From assembly GCA_013398295.1 (NCBI GenBank), contig VZSF01009048.1, forward strand, positions 62,001-126,000: a DNA stretch of 64,000 bases, given 5' to 3'. The position numbers and the translations under genes are program-made. A model generated the notes under the pieces. That model worked only from the letters and a program-made list of their open reading frames with translations, made no database searches and was not told where the DNA came from. The stretch's first letter is position 1; each line of letters opens with the position of its first letter. The DNA is from Chionis minor. Taxonomy: Eukaryota; Chordata; Aves; Charadriiformes; Chionididae. Below, piece after piece: positions 1-12,100 of this stretch.

Positions 1-1851
1 GTTGAAGTTTCTGAAATAGCTATTTAACAAATGTGCATTTAAAACGTTTTGAATCAGTTCCTAGAAGCCTTCCTGGAATCCCTTTCCAGAAGTCAGCTCT
101 CTCTGCAGAGGTGGCACGTGGTCTAAAAAACTTGTGTGCAGATTTCTTCTGCACAAAATCTGACCCCGTCTTTTTGGGAGCAGCAGTGAGATGGGTAAAT
201 CCTGAATGCATTGTAACAATGAAATGTGGAACAAAATGGTATCATTTAAATTTAGGCCAGGAAGCCGGAGCACACCAAGGAGCAACTCTGAATGAAGGCA
301 GATGTGTCAGGCACAGGGAGAGCAGCCCCGGACTGGAGGCAGATGGAAGATCAGGAGTTAAACCCTGACCCAAGTTGTTGCCCTGCAGTGGAGTATGTAG
401 GATGTGGCCATTCTCTGCAAGCACCTGTATGGTAGCAGTTTGTATGCACGACTGCTTCTCAATCTGCACGTTTGTGGGGGTTTTTTCCAAGGTTTTCTCT
501 CTTTTTAATAAGATCCAACTCAATTATTGAACTATGGACTTCCTTCCTTAAAATTCCACGTGCCTAGATTTCCCAGTAGTCTGACTGGAACACAAATACC
601 TGAGTAATTTAAATGGGTGGCCATTTGCAGCATAATTACTGCGGTTGTTAATGATAAATAACAGGCTCTGCTTGCAAACCCCAAGAATATCTAATTTGTT
701 TGCCTGCCTGCGATGGATTGTCTTCTGTGCAGAATACAGATGATCCTGCTATTACAGGCCATAAAAAGGAGATTTTTTCAATTCATCCACCCTAGTCCTG
801 GAAGAACTTGTAAGCTATTTGCAGGATCAGGGTAACTCCTGTAAGGGCAACTGGTCTTTACCAGCTTTAATGATATCCCAGTTTTGCAGAGAGAAGAGGA
901 ACCCTGGGTCAGCTTTCTGAAATTTCCAGTGTTAGTGATTTTGTTTTCACCTTTGGCAAACTGGCCATTTTTTCTCCTTAATCTGTAGCCATTGAAGGCA
1001 TGTAAAATTTGACCGTTTTGATTTTATAACAGTATTTTTACACCAGCTATTTAAAAGTACTTTTATTTGGGAGAGGTTAGTGCTCAAAAATGTCAAGAAA
1101 ATGTCCCTTCTTTTTACGTAGGTTTTTTTCTTAATGTCATGCTTTTCAGGGGATTAACACATGATGTTTAAGTGTCTGTGTTTGGTGGTACTATTCAGTT
1201 AGCAATCAGCATATGTTCTTCATAAGGAAAACATGATTTGGGTGAATCTTGTTTCTTTTTCAGCCATTTAATTAAAAAAACTTATGTCAGAATACTGAAA
1301 TAATGATTCACTATCTCTACTCTTTATAATGCCAAACACTTCATCTCTTTTCCTGTATTTCTTAGGTATAATATATAACATCATGAAGAAACGAAGAATT
1401 ATTATTACAGTGAAGCAATAGCCCAGCAAAAATAGTACAATAAAGAAAACATCACCACCTTACTGTTAATTTTGAGTTAGGGCATGCGTCTTTTCCCACT
1501 TATGAATTCCGTATTTTTGATAGTATGGTATGTCTTGCTACCCACCAAAATCATGCAGAATTGAGTAACGGGAAAGGCATTTATATAAAGCTGCCTTCTC
1601 TTTTTATAGAGAAAAACTATGAAGCTTGAATTTTTGTGCAGAGTTGTTCTTCTTATAAAACCCTCCTTTAAGGTGTGGCAGACAGTGGAAAAAAATTTTC
1701 TCATTTTCACTGTTGATTGAGTTTCTGTATCACATCATAGTACTAATCTTAGTAAGCATATACTTTTCTGTATTTGAGACCAATATGTCAAATCTCTTTG
1801 CAGTTTCCCTTTGTGTTTATTAAACTGTTAACTTTTTAAGCACACAAATCC

Positions 1852-1873
1852 TTTTTTTTTTTTTTTTTTTTTT
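1852..1873 (+). repeat. T22 homopolymer
   Basis: Longest single-base run in the window. No retroelement body is recognisable next to it. Confidence 0.95.
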
Positions 1874-3892
1874 GAGATTATGCATCTGAATAGTTGGTCA
1901 AGAAATGTAACAAAAGACTTTGCCTTGCTTTATATTCTTTACACCATTACGGTTTATGATATCACTACAAACTTGCAGTAGCATTACACAGCTTTTGTTC
2001 TAGATGATGAGTTGACATAGACAGAAATTTGGTTACAACTGCATTTTTTAAGTATGCCAGCCAAAAAGGGAGTTAGAATTCAGTTGACCATTATTATTTT
2101 TGTTTTTCAGGGAAGGACATTTCTTTTCTTTGATGTTTGAAAGCTTGTCTCCCAATAGATTACTCTTGTCTGCCTTCTGGGGAGCTTGGAGTTGTAAACC
2201 TTTTTTCTGTCTAGAGACATTTTAAAAAAGAAACATAAAGCAAAAAACCCATCAAGAATGTAACATAGCTTAGCACGCAAAAGCTGAGCATTCATGTTAA
2301 ACCTGCATATATCACAGAAAATGTGTCTTGTAGGAAATTTAAAAAAATTGAGGTGGTTAAATCACAACCATTTGTTGATACCACATTTGATATATTGCCC
2401 ATTCTGGTAGCTTTTTGTGTTAGGAAATATAATCTTTAATTTGAAACCTTACTACTAATTGGTAATGGTTTTAATTCATATTTGTTAGGAAACTGCTGCA
2501 TCCTGTTTGTTAGAGCTGATTAACACCGAGGAACATCGGGGTGGACTTGTAAATAGAGTTGGTAATCCCACTTTGGGTAACTCAAAATGTCAGTGTGGTG
2601 CCAGAGAGCAGTGTGCAGATGCCTTTGTGCAGAGTTATACTTGTTAAATATTTCTGATGTGTTTTGTGTTACTTGACTAAACTGCCGTTGGGGGAGAACT
2701 ACGTATTTAAATTCAACTTGCAGATTGAGCCTGATCTCTTTCTGCTGCTTTTGCTCTGCTCACAGCTTCCAGGCTTCTCCTCCCCATCAATGATGTCTAA
2801 GTCAAGAATACTAATGATTTGCTGTCCGTTGTAGTTGGAAAGCTTTATAGATAGCAGTGCCATTATTAATTCCAGCTCCTTTTTGGGTTGGGTGTTTTTT
2901 TTCCACCTGAAGAACATGATACTCTCCACTTCCTTTGTTGAGAGTGATGCCACTGTCCCACATGCCTCCATTGTTTAACAGTCTTCTTTTCCATGTTGTT
3001 TCCGTATTACTGGCCACGCACCCGTATTTAATAGTTCACAGAGTAAATCATCTGTATCTTTTGGATGAAGCCACTTTTGGTCGTATCCAAGCAAGCTGCC
3101 ATTACAAGCTTCCAGAACTTGGACTACTATTGTTGGACATGTTTTGTAATAGCATAAGAGTTTTGGCATGCAATGTTTTAGAGGCTGATTTCAGTCAGTG
3201 CTGTCTAAACACACTAGATTTCCCATCAATTACAGTGCTAAATCTTTGACAGACTTTGCCAATCTTTGGGTAAATGCTTCCCAATTCTTCATTTTGACAG
3301 CCAAAGGAGGAGAGGGAAATGAGAACTACTTTGCACGGAACATCCAATATGGGGAGCATGTTGAATTTTTCTTAGCTGACTTTTTCTACAGTTACGAAGC
3401 ATATGGTAGGTTTTGGTTGTGGTACAGTCTCTTCAGATTCTTTGCCTCAGAAATGTCCTAGTATTGTGTTTAATTCTAATTTAACTTAGTAAATCTATTC
3501 TTTTTTATTTATTTATATTTTTTAATGGATGGTTTATTGCGTTTTATTTTCACTTTTTAATCAAAGAGGTATTTTTTTGATTGAATGAATGTGAAGACAA
3601 ATGTCTATATGGGTAGCACCAAGGTTTTCCTTGCTTTGAATCTTAGAGGTACTGTATTTCTGCCCAAGACATCTTTGAAGCCGTACTTCAGTGATACAGT
3701 GCAGGAAGCTTCCAGCTTCATGGCCATGACTGAATCTGCTTGATTCTTTCCTGCTCAAAAAATCAGCTGGATGCTCTGTGGAAGTGAGCATTTAAATGTA
3801 CGTGAGTTGCCTCGTTGCCTGCACCTTAACCCAACATTTTCCTAAATTACTGTACCCTTTCTGCGTGTGCTGTGCAGTTTCACCAGTGCCTG

Positions 3893-3979
3893 TACAGCGT
3901 GCACAGCCAGGATTTCTGGACATACAGTAGCTTCAGCTGCGCTACCAGATGTCCAGACATCCCTGCATTCAACACTGTA
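3893..3979. repeat. Imperfect 87-nt inverted repeat (hairpin)
   Basis: Arms TCTGGACAT (3915-3923) and ATGTCCAGA (3949-3957) are perfectly complementary. Inside them GTAGC (3927-3931) pairs with GCTAC (3941-3945) around a 9-nt loop, with a symmetric 3x3 internal loop between the two stems. Outside them pairing resumes weakly (CAGGAT against ATCCCTG), with TACAG (3893-3897) opposite CTGTA (3975-3979). The shape resembles a precursor-microRNA or a tiny inverted-repeat element. I do not recognise the sequence as a known microRNA. Confidence 0.6.
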
Positions 3980-6081
3980 GACATACCGGCAGTCCTTAGA
4001 CTGTAAAAATAAAGTTGTGCTTGAAACTAGGAACTTTGTATTAGCATATGCCTGTATGTATCGGTCTGTGTGAATATGTACAGAATTAAATTCTATTATT
4101 AGGAATGTGATTTTATATGAATGTGACTAACAACTGAACATAGTACTTGAAACCTTGTTCCTATTAAAAACATTAACTGTCTACCTGTAGGTACTTAGGA
4201 ATGATATTTCAGTAAGCCTAGGTAAGTCATTCGAGGAAGCAGGAAAAATTAGGGAAAATAAACCTGATTTATTTTATCAATGCTATTCTTTATTAGTCCT
4301 TAAAATAAACATTATATTCATTGGCTCACTGCAGAGTTCAGTGACCACTAAAGAGAGAAATCAGAACTCATTTAACATACTAATTCATTGCAGATTTCAT
4401 TGCTGCTGTTACTTGCTTTTATGTGAACACAACAGTTAAGCGTAGGTAAATTAATGGAACTGGGGTTGTTTTAAAATGGTTAGGCCAAGTGGAAAGAGGG
4501 GGTTTCTTTTTTGGACTTGCCTGAACAGCAGTTTGTCTCTTTTTGGATGGAAACCTAGACCTAGGTCTTACGAAGTGCAATTTGATGCGGGCTTGTGGTT
4601 CTGGCCATTCTTTTTGCATTTTGCAGCTCCCTGCGCTGTAGAGATTCAGCTGCAAAAAGTCCACTGCTAAATTGCCAGCTTGTGTAAAACAAAATGTTAA
4701 AACAGTCTTCATGCCGCTCTCCTAGCTATTTGCATCAGCCTTTGAGACCCGCTTGCTATCATTTTGCTAAACCGTCACCTTTTGAGTGTGGCCAAGAGGC
4801 CAGAACAGGCAGCCTGCCCCAGTGCCCTGCACTGCGGTGGGGTCGTCCCTGAGGGCCATGCCATCAGGAGTCCGCACTTCCTTTGTAGCTCTTGGAAATT
4901 CGAGCTGAAGTTTGAAAGCGTGTTCCCTCTTGTAAATTATTAAGTTGTTACTTGTTTTCAACAACCGAGTGGCTTGATATTCTTTTTTGGCAGGGATTTT
5001 CAGCATCTCTCCCTTCCACTCATCCTTTATTTTTAAAGAGGTGTTTTCTTTGGGTTTATTTCAGGTTAAGGAATTTGTATTGTGTGCAACAGTATCTTAC
5101 AGTGAGGTAATTCTGTTTTAATCCCTTAACTGTCATTTAACAGGGAAGGAGTTTGTTCTTGCAAATTGATGCAGGGAAGCATTAGTGATGGTAAAAGGAT
5201 ATATTGTTTTAAAAAGGCTGAGAAAAGCTGCTGTCTGTATTGCTCTTTCCACCTTTCTTTATCCATGATGGGCTTACGAGGAGCCTTCACTCCCACTTTT
5301 GGCATGAGGGTGGCTGCCCTGTGACAGGAGAGGGAAAGGAGAGAGGAAAGAGGGGAGAGAGCTGCTGGCGTGCTTTTTGGAGCCTGGTTAATGGCTCAAT
5401 TGAAGGGCAGAATCCTGTAGCGTACGTAGCTTAACTAATGATGTGCACACACAGAGCTGCAGCAGTAAAACAGGATTTTCTGCTCTTGATTGTCCACAGT
5501 CTCTTTAAAAAAAAAAATTGTAAGAAGGATGGCACTTCTTGCTTGCTTCCTGCAAGCTTCCATCATGCTGTTAATACAGCTTCCTAAAGTATGTGCAAAA
5601 GCAGCTGAAGTCAGTAATTAAGTAATGCAGATGCACACTCATGACAATATTGAGCAACACCACAAGCATGATTTGTAATGGTAAAGGGCTAGAGGATGAA
5701 CCTGAACACGCAGCACATTTTCAAATCTAAGCCTCCAGTCTTTGAATCAGACTTATGTTAGCGGATCCTGCTCATCTTTGGATAAGTTTTGGGAAGAGGT
5801 GTTGTCAGAGATATGACTGAAGGCTGGGACCCAATTCACTGTTTCATCTATATGGGGATACTAAAGGAAAATAATTTTGAATGTGGTCTCCAAATGGATT
5901 AAAGTCATTTAAAGGGTTTTTACGGTTACCTCTGACCATCTAGCACCAAGCCAGTGATGGCAAGAAATGAGTTCTTATGCTCTGTGGGTTGCTGATCGAC
6001 AGAGAAATAAAAGATTAAACGGAAATCGCAATCTACTGGAAATGATTTGTTATCAGCCAGGATGGACTGGCGTCAACAAGG

Positions 6082-6108
6082 GATTTTATTAATTCAATTA
6101 ATAAAATC
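6082..6108. repeat. Perfect 27-nt palindrome
   Basis: GATTTTATTAATT, a single central C, then AATTAATAAAATC: 13-base arms with no mismatch. It is AT-rich, so it could extrude as a cruciform or fold in RNA. A second hairpin starts four bases downstream. Confidence 0.85.
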
Positions 6109-6112
6109 TTTG

Positions 6113-6136
6113 CTCTTTTCTCTCTGAAGAAAAGAG
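6113..6136. repeat. Second adjacent hairpin
   Basis: CTCTTTTCT (6113-6121) and AGAAAAGAG (6128-6136) are 9-base perfect complements around a 6-base loop. It follows immediately after the 27-nt palindrome. Confidence 0.8.
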
Positions 6137-9100
6137 ATTAGATAAGGTGGCTGAAAAATAAGGTGTCAGTGATGGGATTAGAGAGGTTCTTGCAATTTTT
6201 CAGTCATTTGCTTTGGATTAAACACCATTCGAGCTTTATTTTGGGGCACTAGTGCTCCTCCCCTCCCCATTAGTTTCAGGCTATAGTTGTAGACTTTTTT
6301 TTCCTAAACAGGCCTGGGCTGTGCCCCTAATTTGAACTATGTGGAGGCCGCTTTTTGTAGATTCTATTTCTGGCAGTGTGTTTGGGTGTTTGGGTCCATG
6401 TGCCCATGTCAGCTGCTTCCCTGGAATTAGAGACCTGCTTCTACCAGGGTCTGGTTTGCCTCCCGTGCATCCTAAACACCCATGGCTTGAACATGGCTGG
6501 CTGTAGTCACACGAGTCTTACCAGCAGGTTAAGACCCACATAACTGGGTTTTTTAAGCACTCAAAGATTTGTGCTTTCCTTTCATTTTGGACTAGCTCCT
6601 TATCAGCAGGCACACACCAAACTATCTGGGAGTTGCATTAAGAAGTAGGTTTTAGGTGAAAGCTTTAGTTGTTCCATCTGTAATTAAGTGATTTGTTCCA
6701 AAGTCTCAAATCTCTCCTCCCTCTTTCTTCTGCTACTAGCTTATCCTTTCAGCTTCATTTCAGGCACTCCGCTCACTGCTCCCTTTCTAGATCAGATTTC
6801 CTTCATGGTCTCCTTTCTTCTTACACCTTGTGGGGTTTTTTTGCTTGTAGGTTTGATATTTTTTTTTTTAAACCACTCCTTGTGTTCTTCCCAGCAGCCT
6901 CTATTTCCACAGTCTTTTTGCAAAGAAGCTGGGTTGCCTTTGTCTCTTTGCTGAGCATCTTTCTGTCAAGTCAAAGCTCCTGATTTTTGTCTGGCTCCTG
7001 ACCCTAGCACAATTTTGGCTCTGTTAGTTGCTTGTGGGTAAACTAGCCAGTTCTTCCTTCTCCTTGTAGTTCCTTTCCTTTATACATCTCACATGTCCCC
7101 CATCAATCACCTTGTGCCAGCCTCAGAGGCTGGCAGGAGAAGTTGGCATTTCCCACTTCCCCCCTCCTTCCAGGGATCCCACTTTCGGACCAGTCCTTTA
7201 TCTCTGCCGGAAGGACTCATGGCTTCTTTTTGTGTGCTTTGTGCTCTGCAGAGCTGGCCCACTCACTCGCACACCTCGTTCTGCCCTTGGTACATTGTCC
7301 TGCCTGGCACCTGAGATGTTCCTTCCCTGCTAACTCCATTGAGCTCTGCTTGGGTGATTTTCAGCTTCTCTGCTTCTCAGTGCCTTTTACTTTTTATTGC
7401 CTGACTCTTAATTCCTGCTCTAGTTGTACATTAAATCTCTCCTATGCCCTCACTTCTTATGAATGTTATCCTGATTTAGATATGATTGAAAAAAATACAT
7501 TGAAGCTTCAGGGTGAACTTGGGATCCCCCCAAAAGAGAAGACTCCCATTATGAGAAGTATTTGGAGGGGAGAGGGTGATAACGCTGGTGGGTACGGGAG
7601 GTTAAAATGTCTTTGGAAATCTCAGCCAGCTGCCCAAGACTGGGCACAGTGGTGACACTCCTGAAAATCTGTTGCCCTTTTGATCATCAAAAATATTAAA
7701 CTGTCACTCTACCTGCCTAGGACTATGGAAGAGCTCCATCCATTGAAAAGTCATAGCATTGCCACCGCCTTCCCACACCTGCAATCCTTAGCCAAGCACG
7801 AGTTATATTTAGCGGTATTATCCAAACAGGGCTGAGGTTCAGGTAAGCTCTCATGACTTTGTATGGTATTTTTGTACATTGCTGTTTCGAGATGAGAGAA
7901 AGAAAAATGGTTAGGCTCATATAGACATTCAGAGACATATATGTCTTAATTCTTATGAAGTGCCGTTAGGATCCTTGGAGATAAGTTGCAAGTCCACCAT
8001 CTCATAAGCCAATGTTAATGTGCTCTTTTTGCCCTGTTATCCATGAATCACTGTAGTAAGCAGTTTCCAGATTTGTTTCCTTTTTAGTCTGTCAGGCCCG
8101 CACCCTGTGTGCGACTAGTGGAATCATCCTTGACTCTTAAGCAGCCTGCCAGCACTGTCTGTAGCTAATTAGAAATCTGCTCTTACGGTCAGGTTTTCCT
8201 TTCAGAATGTTAATTAATTTTCCAAACCTCTGTTATTTGGAGGAATGGGACCACAGTGGCAAGATAAGGAAGATCAGGCTTCTTTTCCAGCTCTGTTACA
8301 CTTCTGGATTCCCATCCTCCTGCGTGCCGATCAGCCCTGCGATAGCTGGGGTAGGGATGTGAGCCAGCCCTGAGAGAAAATGCTCCCGCCTTTCTCCTCT
8401 CCATTTGATATTCTCTGTGTGTGTCCGTGTCCCGCCTTTATTTTGCATTCTCTTGCAATATCTAATTGATTCTTTATGAGGCCTGTCTGCTCCATTTCTT
8501 TCTGTGCAAAAATGTCAGTGCTATTCAGCATTGTTGCTCTGTGACACGAGTCCCTAGGGTCAGGAGACTGACTCTGGGTTCATGTCCCCTCTCTCTCAGT
8601 GCCCAAACTCCTCCAGGCCAGTCTGTGACCCCTTCTGGCCATGCAGCTGGGCTGTTCTGTGGGGTTTTGGGGTGTGCACTTAGAGCGGTGAGTTGGAGAA
8701 GGAAATGCCTGTTGCCTCTGTAAATTCTGCAGCATGTCATGTTGTTTCTCTCCTTCCACCTGCAAAACAGAGATAACTAGTTTTAACCCATCTGTATCAG
8801 AACAGTGTTGAGATATTTAATTAGCTTCTGACTACAGGGCTTTGAAGGTGTAAGGTTTATCTGAAATATTTTTAAAGATATTACTAAGGTTAGCCTTGCT
8901 GAGTTTTGTGCTCTTTCATGTACAACTACCATGCAGATGTACACACTATATGTGCAGATATGAAATAGTTAATCCCATTAAGACAAAACAACACATCAAA
9001 GTGAATTATGTCCTTTTGAAATAATCTTTCTTACTGTATGTGGTTTAGGACCAGCTGAACCCTCTGAAAAAGCCAAAGCAGGGAGCGAGAGAGGGAGAAA

Positions 9101-12100
9101 GGGAGAGAGAAAGACACTTATTTATGTGAAGTCTGTCCCTCTGATCGACTTTGTACAGCCAGAAATTGAAAGAAAGGCTTCCCTAGTGAGTCCAAGTTTC
9201 TGGTGAATGGCTCCTTTGGGTGCGGAAGTGAGCATCGCGGATCCTTTCAGCCAAAAGGAACAGTTAATGAGTGTTTCTCTGTTCTGCCCTGCTGGAATGA
9301 GACACATCCTTCTTTCTAGGTCACTAAGTTAATCAAGTCAAGGATTTCTGTCCATTGTCCTTCTTATCAGTCACAGCTGCATTTGCATTAGGAAGCTTTC
9401 TGTTTCTTTAAGCCTCATTCATGTACTGATTAAATCCCTTTCCAAGTCTGCAGAAGGGAATGTCTAATGTATTATATAGCCATCTCCCAACCCAAGTAGA
9501 AACAACATACTGTAGAATATGTTTAAAACTAGATGAAAGCACAAAAATCGTTACTTTGATTTATCTGATCCTTGATGATAAATCATAGGGGCAAAACAGG
9601 TGGAAACTTATGTTTCCAATGTGTGATTTTTAACTTGGTGCTGGGTAGCATCAATATCAGTGTGCACTTGAACGAACAATTTAAGGTGGGAAGTGAAATT
9701 GCTCTTCTCGAATGTTTGAGTAAACATTGTTGTAGCATCTCTTAATAAACAGCAGTAGCCGTTGCAGCGTATTAGGTAATAAATTGGTCCTGGCAGAACA
9801 TTTCCAATTCACAAGGATGACTGAAGGATAAACTTGAGGCAAAAATTCAAAAATGGCTGCTGTTGTAATTGAACAGTTGTAGCACTGGCTTTTAAAATAT
9901 AACAGTCTGCCTGTGGTTATGCTTTGATTTCCCCACTGATTCATAGTCTTGATGTTTGGACGCATAAGCTAAAATATCCATCCTCTTGATTATGAGTACG
10001 GTTTTGGACAAAACAATAAACATTTCCTTGTCCTCTTGTGACTGATGGAGCCACATCCCAAAGGGGCATCCCATTGCTTTTTTTTTTCCCCTCTGGATCT
10101 CCTGAGTTACTGGGAGATGTCAACCTTCTTCTGCCAGTAGAATTCTTGCTTTTAACAGCATAGAAAAAATGGCCTTGGTAATCTTCTTAACTTTCCTGTG
10201 GCCACTTGTCAATTTTCCAAACCTTCTTTAACAATGTTGGGAAATACCTTTTTTTTCTTTGTAATAGCATCAGCTAGGGTTCCGTACTCGACAGCTGTAC
10301 CCTTCCTCAGAGATTTTCCTGCAGGTTCCTGCAGGCCCCTTACACTGTAAGCTATGCCCTGAAGCTTGGACTTTCTCATTCTCCCTCAGCCTGGTGAGTA
10401 TGTACAGGTTCAAGTCCTATGCAGCGTAGCAGGGAGTCCCTTTTGCTCCCGTTTCCTTTCACTGCTCTCAGACAAATATTCAGTTCCCTTTAGCCCTGCG
10501 GAATTCAAGTGCTGTGTCCTGATCATGGAGCCTTCCTCAAAAAGCAGCTGAATGAGTCAGCGATGTCAACAGGCAGGAGCAGGGGCAGGGGCAGGGGCAG
10601 GAGCAGGGTAAGCCTCAGAAGTGGCTATCACAATACCAACACAAGCAAGGTCTGAACAGCAATGGTTGTTCCAGTGGCTGCTGGATGCCCTGGTAGTTCG
10701 GCAGCTGAGGAGTGCAGGGTCTTCTTGGAGAGGAGTATATCACCCCATAATACTTCTAATTTTCAAATGGGGGTAGTATTATGAGAGCCATATGCACAGT
10801 GGTATACAGACTGCTCATCTTAAAAGGCATTATGATGCAGCTGGAGCAACCTGAAATTTTCTTTCCTTCTCATGAGCCTGCTTCTTGCAAAAGGCTTGAG
10901 TTGTCTTTTGCTAAGTCGTTCCTCCTAGGCTGCAGTGCAATCAGAGTCTTGTGCGTGCTTGTTTTTGCAATTTAGTGCCTACAAATCTATTCAGTCAATC
11001 CTCTGAAATACTGTAAGTGTCCAGAATTTAGGGACCAAGGAAGGGCTGTGCCTGGCTGGTGATGCACTGAAGATCAGTGGCTCTGCAGTAACTCTCAGAA
11101 ATATATATACAAGTGTTCTGAGGGACCATATATTAATCTCAGGTCAATTTGAGGTAGCATGTAAGCTGGTGAAAGAGGGTTGCATTACTTTGCATTTCCT
11201 GAGAGCATGCACAGCTGCTAGAGAGCAACTAAATATTAAGTTAAAAGATGTGAAGAAAAAGAAGCAACTCTTGGAGTTACCTGGAGACTGATTATTCTGT
11301 GCTGCAGGAAGTTCTACCATGGAGTTGACAATGTAAAACAATTCTGCATCAACAGAAGACCAAAAATTTGTAAATTGTCCAGAAAACAGATTTTTCATAG
11401 AGAGAAATGTTTCTGTTGAATCAGAATATTTTGATTTTCAAAGCTACATAATCACTTTTAACAAGAACACATAAAATATATTTTAAACTGGAAAACTTTT
11501 TCCTAAATATCAATGTGAATCAATGCATTCACACATGACATTTTTCATAATTTTTTTCATCATTTTCCACGGGGAAAATCCCTCAAAAGTATTTGTCTGT
11601 GACAACTATTTGGATTCAACTCCATTGATAAGAAATAACATGGTGGTTGCTCCTGTGGATGTGTGTGAGTGTTTGAAGAAATGTGGAGGTTGGAGCAGTG
11701 CAGTGTTTGGAGGTAGTAGCTCTGTGTTCATCAGGGATCAGTGGTAGCTCTGTGGGATCTTTATTGACTGAGACCTGCAAGGATACGGCTCACTAAATAT
11801 TCAAGATAAAACCTCCAGCGTACTTAGGAGCCAATGACAGGCAAGCTACAGATTGAGTGGTTTAATTATTCTTATTATTTGTTCATGTTAGCCCCTGGTT
11901 TCTAGAACTGAACTTTGATTAAAATTCTTTGATTAAGCAGATGAGTTGACAAATGTTCCTCACAGTGCTCTGAAGCACGGTACAAAATTATGAACCTTTT
12001 CCTGCTTCAATTTTCATTCCTGCTTTTTCTCCCACCCACAGCTGAGTGGATTTAGGATGAATCAATAGGAACCTAAACATCTTTTGGAGCAGCATCTCCT

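Larger units (their letters stand above)
1..6081. other. Intronic sequence, no gene seen
   Basis: Presumed 5' intron of the latrophilin gene. Open frames are all under about 115 codons, match no family I know and lack coherent splice context. It holds a 22-base T tract (1852-1873), an A tract near 5508, a purine-rich run at about 5324-5362 and the hairpin at 3893-3979. No transposon boundary is recognisable, though old decayed copies could be missed by eye. Confidence 0.6.

Noticed and set aside
7143..7655. 170-codon + strand open frame
   Set aside because: Lies in a pyrimidine-biased block that removes stops in several frames. The peptide has no family features.
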